From Acanthornis magna (lineage: Eukaryota > Chordata > Aves > Passeriformes > Acanthizidae): a DNA stretch of 64,000 nucleotides. Made by a program: the position numbers and the translations under genes. The stretch lies in contig JAWUZG010000036.1 in the NCBI GenBank assembly GCA_036785705.1, positions 16,549,501 through 16,613,500 on the forward strand, in the 5' to 3' direction. Under the pieces are notes generated by a model that searched no databases, had not been told where the DNA came from, and worked only from the letters and a program-made list of their open reading frames with translations. Below are positions 62,201 through 64,000 of this stretch, piece by piece. Every line of letters begins with the position of its first letter. Position 1 is the stretch's first letter.

Positions 62201-62489
62201 TGGACCTGAATAAGCAAGTCCCCAACACTCCCACATTCAATGATCCTCTCTTGCAAGCACAGGGTACCAGGACCTGTATGTGTATTTATTTTCCGTTGTG
62301 TCATGCCTCCAAGGCAATGACCTCTACACAGGGGTTTATTGCTTACAACTGACTCTGTCAAAGGGGAAAAATTGGGATATTTCACACTAAATTCTCTATA
62401 CAGTACCTGTTGTCTAAGAAGGTCTTTCACATCTCCCAGTATTTGGTTCATCTGCATCATTTGACCCATCAGCTGCCTATTAAAATCAC
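38232..62489 (-). CDS. THBS4: THBS4, thrombospondin-4 (exons 5-22, joined; 5' exons beyond right edge)
   Basis: Eighteen exons join on the minus strand: 62489-62407, 61822-61771, 60483-60311, 57105-56968, 56365-56288, 52820-52668, 51332-51228, 51015-50908, 49373-49214, 48540-48422, 47599-47547, 45498-45305, 45033-44855, 43445-43397, 43297-43101, 42597-42425, 40335-40196 and 38293-38232. All introns are GT-AG and phases are consistent. The 2216 nt give 737 full codons plus a stop, matching the C-terminal three quarters of the 961-residue human protein. The GDFNR coiled-coil start and [12 protein letters not shown] ending favour THBS4 over COMP and THBS3. Known role: a secreted homopentamer binding calcium, collagens and other matrix proteins in tendon, muscle, heart and nervous tissue. 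The signal peptide and N-terminal domain lie beyond the window. Coordinates span introns. Confidence 0.96.
38294..40195 (-). other. THBS4 intron 21
   Basis: A 1.9-kb intron (phase 1; donor gtaatg, acceptor TTTTCAG). No repeats or other genes recognised. Open frames on both strands here lack support. Confidence 0.8.
40196..40335 (-). CDS. THBS4: THBS4 exon 21: C-terminal lectin-like domain, last strands
   Basis: 140 nt: one base, 46 codons, one base. Encodes [20 protein letters not shown], then [20 protein letters not shown] and LKYRCN. The [18 protein letters not shown] stretch is a hallmark of the thrombospondin C-terminal domain. Confidence 0.96.
40336..42424 (-). other. THBS4 intron 20
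   Basis: A 2.1-kb intron (phase 2). AT-rich from about 41,870 to 42,130. No repeat family or other feature recognised. Confidence 0.8.
42425..42597 (-). CDS. THBS4: THBS4 exon 20: C-terminal lectin-like domain
   Basis: 173 nt: 57 codons plus two bases of a split Arg; phase 0 start after TTTTTGCAG, donor gtaaga. Encodes [20 protein letters not shown], then [20 protein letters not shown] and [11 protein letters not shown]. The LWHTGDT and RNVGWKDK motifs are typical; the sequence is nearly identical to human THBS4. Confidence 0.96.
42598..43100 (-). other. THBS4 intron 19
   Basis: A 503-bp phase-0 intron. Nothing recognised inside. Confidence 0.85.
43101..43297 (-). CDS. THBS4: THBS4 exon 19: C-terminal lectin-like domain core
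   Basis: 197 nt: two bases then 65 codons, phase 0 at the end. Encodes [20 protein letters not shown], then [20 protein letters not shown] and [20 protein letters not shown]. This is the most conserved block of all thrombospondins ([26 protein letters not shown]), forming a beta-sandwich. Confidence 0.97.
43397..43445 (-). CDS. THBS4: THBS4 exon 18: small exon entering the C-terminal domain
   Basis: 49 nt: 16 codons plus one base. Encodes [17 protein letters not shown] small exon with good acceptor (CCTTACAG) and donor (gtatgt). The preceding 99-bp intron (43,298-43,396) is the shortest in the window. Confidence 0.95.
43446..44854 (-). other. THBS4 intron 17
   Basis: A 1.4-kb phase-0 intron, more than a third of which is a plus-strand CR1 fragment (about 44,003-44,518). 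No other feature recognised. Confidence 0.85.
44003..44518 (+). mobile_element. CR1 LINE fragment, 3' end, 5'-truncated
   Basis: About 515 bp match the CR1 3' region: AGGAAGGACATGG, GACAGGCTGAGAGAATTGG, TTTGCTCAGCCTGGAAAAG, then the untranslated region with TAGATATAAGAAAGAAATTC and the end ATGATTCTATGAAAT, the typical CR1 terminal ATTCTATGA. It is inserted in sense to SERINC5 and antisense to THBS4. Substitutions and a small deletion mark it as old. The 5' boundary is approximate. Confidence 0.9.
44855..45033 (-). CDS. THBS4: THBS4 exon 17: last type 3 repeat into C-terminal domain
   Basis: 179 nt: two bases then 59 codons, phase 0 end. Encodes [40 protein letters not shown] and [19 protein letters not shown]. 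It joins the last calcium-binding repeat to the lectin-like domain. [30 protein letters not shown] is invariant in the THBS3/4/COMP subgroup. Confidence 0.96.
45305..45498 (-). CDS. THBS4: THBS4 exon 16: type 3 calcium-binding repeats
   Basis: 194 nt: one base, 64 codons, one base. Encodes the Asp-rich repeats [40 protein letters not shown], then [20 protein letters not shown]. The LLAPGPDNC link corresponds to LVPPGPDNC in human THBS4 and is characteristic of this paralogue. Asp side chains bind several calcium ions and paired cysteines brace each repeat. Confidence 0.96.
45499..47546 (-). other. THBS4 intron 15
   Basis: A 2.0-kb intron (phase 2) containing a short CR1 3'-end fragment at about 46,053-46,143. 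Nothing else recognised. Confidence 0.85.
46053..46143 (+). mobile_element. CR1 LINE 3'-end fragment
   Basis: About 90 bp corresponding only to the last part of CR1: GGTGGACTTGGCACTGCTAG, GGACTCTATGGTCTTGAAGG, TCTTTTCCAAACAG and the terminal ATGATTCTATGATTCTGTGA. Heavily 5'-truncated, as is usual for CR1. Plus orientation, antisense to THBS4. Confidence 0.88.
47547..47599 (-). CDS. THBS4: THBS4 exon 15: small type 3 repeat exon
   Basis: 53 nt: 17 codons plus two bases of a split serine. Encodes [17 protein letters not shown]. Acceptor CTCTTTTGCAG, donor gtatgc. The same residues occur in human THBS4. Confidence 0.95.
47600..48421 (-). other. THBS4 intron 14
   Basis: An 822-bp phase-0 intron, AT-rich. 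Nothing recognised. Confidence 0.85.
48422..48540 (-). CDS. THBS4: THBS4 exon 14: type 3 calcium-binding repeats
   Basis: 119 nt: two bases, 39 codons, phase 0 end. Encodes [20 protein letters not shown] and [19 protein letters not shown]. The donor is gttagc, a less common variant after the exon's CAG. Human THBS4 has the same layout (IKNILDNCPKFPN...), with some substitution in this repeat. Confidence 0.95.
48541..49213 (-). other. THBS4 intron 13
   Basis: A 673-bp intron (phase 1; donor gttaat, acceptor TTTTCTCTAG). Nothing recognised. Confidence 0.85.
49214..49373 (-). CDS. THBS4: THBS4 exon 13: type 3 calcium-binding repeats with KGD
   Basis: 160 nt: 53 codons plus one base. Encodes [40 protein letters not shown], then [13 protein letters not shown]. 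The tripeptide at 49,250-49,242 is KGD (AAA GGA GAT), where human THBS4, as I recall it, has RGD, an integrin-type motif. Confidence 0.96.
49374..50907 (-). other. THBS4 intron 12
   Basis: A 1.5-kb phase-0 intron. It has an AT-rich low-complexity tract at about 49,605-49,665. Nothing else recognised. Confidence 0.8.
49605..49665. repeat. AT-rich low-complexity tract
   Basis: About 60 bp almost entirely of A and T (repeated TATTATAT and TTTATAT units). An ordinary intronic AT-rich tract. Confidence 0.75.
50908..51015 (-). CDS. THBS4: THBS4 exon 12: type 3 calcium-binding repeat
   Basis: 108 nt, 36 codons, phase 0 at both ends. Encodes [20 protein letters not shown] and [16 protein letters not shown]. 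Each D-x-D-x-D-G run is a calcium site. Acceptor TTTTTTGTTTAG, donor gtactg. Confidence 0.96.
51228..51332 (-). CDS. THBS4: THBS4 exon 11: end of EGF4 and start of type 3 repeats
   Basis: 105 nt, 35 codons, phase 0 at both ends. Encodes [20 protein letters not shown] then [15 protein letters not shown]. CGxGWAGDGYxCG closes the fourth EGF-like module; [13 protein letters not shown] starts the calcium-binding wire. Donor gtaaga; acceptor TTATTGATAG has a weak pyrimidine tract. Confidence 0.95.
51333..52667 (-). other. THBS4 intron 10
   Basis: A 1.3-kb phase-0 intron. Nothing recognised. Confidence 0.85.
52668..52820 (-). CDS. THBS4: THBS4 exon 10: end of EGF3 and most of EGF4
   Basis: 153 nt, 51 codons, phase 0 at both ends. 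Encodes [20 protein letters not shown], then [20 protein letters not shown] and [11 protein letters not shown]-x-N-x4-Y-x-C across the exon 9/10 junction fits the consensus for Asn beta-hydroxylation in calcium-binding EGF modules. The EERRGE part is coded by a GGAGA pentanucleotide run (52,679-52,697). Confidence 0.96.
52821..56287 (-). other. THBS4 intron 9
   Basis: A 3.5-kb phase-0 intron. About a third is a plus-strand CR1 copy (about 54,500-55,700). No further exon or RNA gene recognised. Confidence 0.85.
54500..55700 (+). mobile_element. CR1 LINE copy, 5'-truncated, with decayed reverse-transcriptase C-terminal coding part
   Basis: About 1.2 kb of CR1. The 5' part matches the end of CR1 ORF2: GCCTTTGACACC, then CACAGCATTCTCCTGGAGAA, GGCTCAGTACTGGGGC, GTTTAATGTCTCC, and GAGGTTCAACAAGGCC. 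The non-coding 3' region follows (GAAGGGCAATG, AGCCTGAAGAAAAGGAGGCT, GGTTGTCAAGC), ending near GATTGTATGATTATG. Stops, frameshifts and at least one internal deletion make it non-functional. Antisense to THBS4. Confidence 0.92.
56288..56365 (-). CDS. THBS4: THBS4 exon 9: first part of EGF3
   Basis: 78 nt, 26 codons, phase 0 at both ends. Encodes [12 protein letters not shown] then [19 protein letters not shown] is the calcium-binding start of an EGF-like module. The first loop (C-QNGGLGL-C) appears about three residues longer than in human THBS4, as far as I recall that sequence. The acceptor GCTAG is short but phases fit. Confidence 0.93.
56366..56967 (-). other. THBS4 intron 8
   Basis: A 602-bp phase-0 intron with a run of about 15 A near 56,628-56,642. 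Nothing else recognised. Confidence 0.85.
56968..57105 (-). CDS. THBS4: THBS4 exon 8: EGF2 (calcium-binding)
   Basis: 138 nt, 46 codons, phase 0 at both ends. Encodes [40 protein letters not shown] then AKSNKQ. With the D-I-D-E of the previous exon it forms a calcium-binding EGF-like module. C-x-N-x4-F-x-C fits an Asn beta-hydroxylation site. The long [14 protein letters not shown] insertion is typical of the THBS3/4/COMP group. Confidence 0.96.
57106..60310 (-). other. THBS4 intron 7
   Basis: A 3.2-kb phase-0 intron. It contains an A/C-rich low-complexity tract at 58,458-58,580. No mobile element, RNA gene or exon recognised otherwise. Confidence 0.8.
58458..58580. repeat. A/C-rich low-complexity tract (AAAC-type)
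   Basis: About 120 bp on the plus strand made almost only of A and C (AAACAAAC, CCCCAAAC and similar units, one run of eight C). The minus-strand open frame over it, rich in Phe and Gly, is a by-product of this composition. Confidence 0.8.
60311..60483 (-). CDS. THBS4: THBS4 exon 7: linker and EGF1
   Basis: 173 nt: two bases, 57 codons, phase 0 end. Encodes a proline/basic linker ([17 protein letters not shown]), then the first EGF-like module ([35 protein letters not shown]) and the SDIDE that starts EGF2. The linker after the coiled coil is variable between species. Donor gtaaaa. Confidence 0.95.
60484..61770 (-). other. THBS4 intron 6
   Basis: A 1.3-kb intron (phase 1). Nothing recognised. 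Confidence 0.85.
61771..61822 (-). CDS. THBS4: THBS4 exon 6: end of coiled coil and inter-chain cysteines
   Basis: 52 nt: 17 codons plus one base. Encodes [17 protein letters not shown]. The two cysteines after the coiled coil form the disulfides linking the five chains in this subgroup. Acceptor ACTCTCAAG, donor gtgagt. Confidence 0.94.
61823..62406 (-). other. THBS4 intron 5
   Basis: A 584-bp phase-0 intron. Nothing recognised. Confidence 0.85.
62407..62489 (-). CDS. THBS4: THBS4 exon 5: pentamerising coiled coil
   Basis: 83 nt: two bases of a split Gly, then 27 codons, phase 0 end. Encodes [20 protein letters not shown] then KDLLRQQ. Hydrophobic residues at heptad positions (L, M, M, I, L, V, L) form the five-stranded coiled coil known from COMP and THBS4. 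The human sequence starts DFNRQFLGQM. Acceptor TTCCCTGCAG. Confidence 0.95.
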
Positions 62490-64000
62490 CTGCAGGGAAA
62501 CAGCAATGAAAAAGAGTCCACAACATAACTCTCCTTCATTTGCCATGGTAATTTCTGAGATATAAGATGAAAACCCCATAAAGAGCCATAGAGAGCACAC
62601 ATTACTCTTATGTAAGCCTTGTAAAAATCATCAGAGCAAACACAGTATTTATCTCAAATTTTTAGGATGATTTGCATGAACTCAAGGCATCTCTGGACTG
62701 AACTCCTCACACTGAAACGGGCAAAGCAGAAAGCTCTCCACAGAGAGAAAAACAAATCATGATTCTTCTACTGTTACTTCTGTGTCAAGGCTCTCTAAGG
62801 CAACTAATGCCACCAGTGTTACTGGTTCTTTCTTGAGACCTGAGACCAACAACCCGAAGTGATACCTCAGGATTTCAGAACTGGGTATTTGTGGTAACCT
62901 ATTTGGGGCAGGAGGGCCAGGTGGGGCCAGGAAGTATTTGTGTATTCAATGGGAAGACACTCTGCAGAAAGAAGTACATTCCGTGTCATAGAATCAGTCA
63001 TGGAATCATCAAGGTTGGAAGAGACCTTCAAGATCATACAGTCCAGCCATCCACCCAGCACTGCCACTGTGATCCCTAAACCACTAAACCTGGTACCGGA
63101 TCCAGACACCACCTGAATGCCTACAGGTGACTCAACCACCTCCTTGGGCAACCTATTCCAAAGCCTGACCAACCTAATAATGAAAAAACAGAAAATTCTA
63201 ATATGTAATCTGAATCTCCCCTGTCTCAGCTTAAGGCCATTTCCTCTTGTCCTCTTGCTGCCTGCATTGGCAGAAGAGACCAGCCCCCATCTGGCTATAC
63301 CCTCCTTTCAAGTGGTTGTAGAAAGCAATGAGGTCCCCCTTGACTCTCTGCTTCTTGAGACTAAACAAAGCCAGCTCCCTCAGCTGTTCCTCATATGACA
63401 CACTTTCTAGCCCTTTAACAAGCCTTGTTGCCTTTCACCGGACATGCTACAGCACCTCAATCTCATTTTTAAAGTAAGCAGCGCAAAACTGAACTCAGGA
63501 TTTGAGGTGCAGCCTCACCAACGTCGAGTACAGGGAGTTGATTACTTCCCTGGTCCTGCTGGCACAGCACAGTTGTCACCACAACTGATTCATACATATT
63601 TTTCAAAGTGAAGTTAACCAGCTTTCTGAGCAAGCTCACTGTGAAGCTCTGACAGCACATCAATAGTGCTCACTCGGACAAAAGTGTTTTTAGTAACTGC
63701 AACAGTCACTTGGATTTTCTTCTCCAAGGCAACTCATCACACTGTACACAAGTTTCATGGCTGCATTTCCTTCTGACGGGTGCAGCATTTATCATCAATA
63801 CAGAGTAACAAATTGAAGACCTCTAAGACAAAACCAAAAGTTACATTTGTAATGAGCCATAGCGAAACACCACATCCAACCCCAGATCTCTGCAGGAGAT
63901 TTTTATCTGTTAAATGACATTGGTTTTGAGCCAGTGAAAGAGAAGAAGCAGAGAGCATATTTAGCACAGTAGTTTGTGATTGCTTCTGTTTGCAGCTTGC
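62490..64000 (-). other. THBS4 intron 4, 3' part
   Basis: No exon for the N-terminal laminin-G-like domain, whose next expected piece would end in a Gly codon at a phase-1 donor, was found up to the window edge. The stretch holds a minus-strand CR1 fragment and otherwise nothing recognisable. The signal peptide, promoter and first exons lie beyond 64,000. Confidence 0.8.
62986..63560 (-). mobile_element. CR1 LINE fragment in reverse orientation
   Basis: About 575 bp match CR1 on the minus strand. On the plus strand it starts with the reversed tail CATAGAATCAGTCATGGAAT and continues with GGTTGGAAGAGACCTTCAAG, TGGGCAACCTATTCCAAAGC, CTTTCCTCTTGTCC-like and AAGCAATGAGGTCCCCCTTG parts and CCAACGTCGAGTACAGGGAG. 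It is the only CR1 here in the same orientation as THBS4. The boundary at the far end is approximate; similarity fades after about 63,560. Confidence 0.88.

Noticed and set aside
1..64000. A CRISPR array, operon, phage or other prokaryotic-type system
   Set aside because: The window is intron-rich vertebrate DNA with no regularly spaced repeats and no bacterial gene organisation.

Overview
This is vertebrate, almost certainly avian, nuclear DNA. Genes are split into short exons with GT-AG introns and long AT-rich introns, and the interspersed repeats are chicken-repeat-1 (CR1) LINE fragments. A truncated SINE with a tRNA-Ile-like segment fused to a CR1-like tail resembles the TguSINE1 family described in songbirds, which points tentatively to a passerine. 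Two protein-coding genes lie tail to tail. Their human orthologues are convergent neighbours on 5q14, a segment orthologous to the avian Z chromosome, so a Z-linked origin is likely but inferred.

Left half, + strand (about 1 to 34,610): SERINC5, a ten-pass membrane protein. Eleven coding exons (here called exons 2 to 12) lie between 6,421 and 28,170. Reading phases agree at every junction and there is no internal stop. They encode 453 residues; about nine N-terminal residues from exon 1 must lie upstream of the window. Bases 1-6,420 read as intron 1. A long 3' UTR of about 6.4 kb probably runs to a polyadenylation signal at 34,590 and carries an AU-rich element.

Middle (about 34,611-38,059): intergenic DNA between the two 3' ends, with no gene recognised.

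Right half, - strand (64,000 down to about 38,060): THBS4, thrombospondin-4, a secreted pentameric calcium-binding matrix glycoprotein. Eighteen coding exons (here exons 5 to 22, assuming 22 as in human) run from 62,489 down to the stop at 38,232. In order they encode the coiled coil and inter-chain cysteines, four EGF-like modules, the type 3 calcium-binding repeats, and the C-terminal lectin-like domain. The signal peptide and N-terminal laminin-G-like domain must lie beyond the right edge.

Repeats: four CR1 fragments lie in THBS4 introns and none was recognised in SERINC5; the tRNA-derived SINE is in SERINC5 intron 1. Low-complexity tracts are scattered. The two genes are not a functional unit: one acts in the plasma membrane and the other in the extracellular matrix. 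I found no evidence of an undescribed biological system. The points most worth checking are a possible retained-intron isoform of SERINC5, a CpG-rich block inside a SERINC5 intron, and small THBS4 differences (KGD in place of RGD, a longer EGF3 loop).
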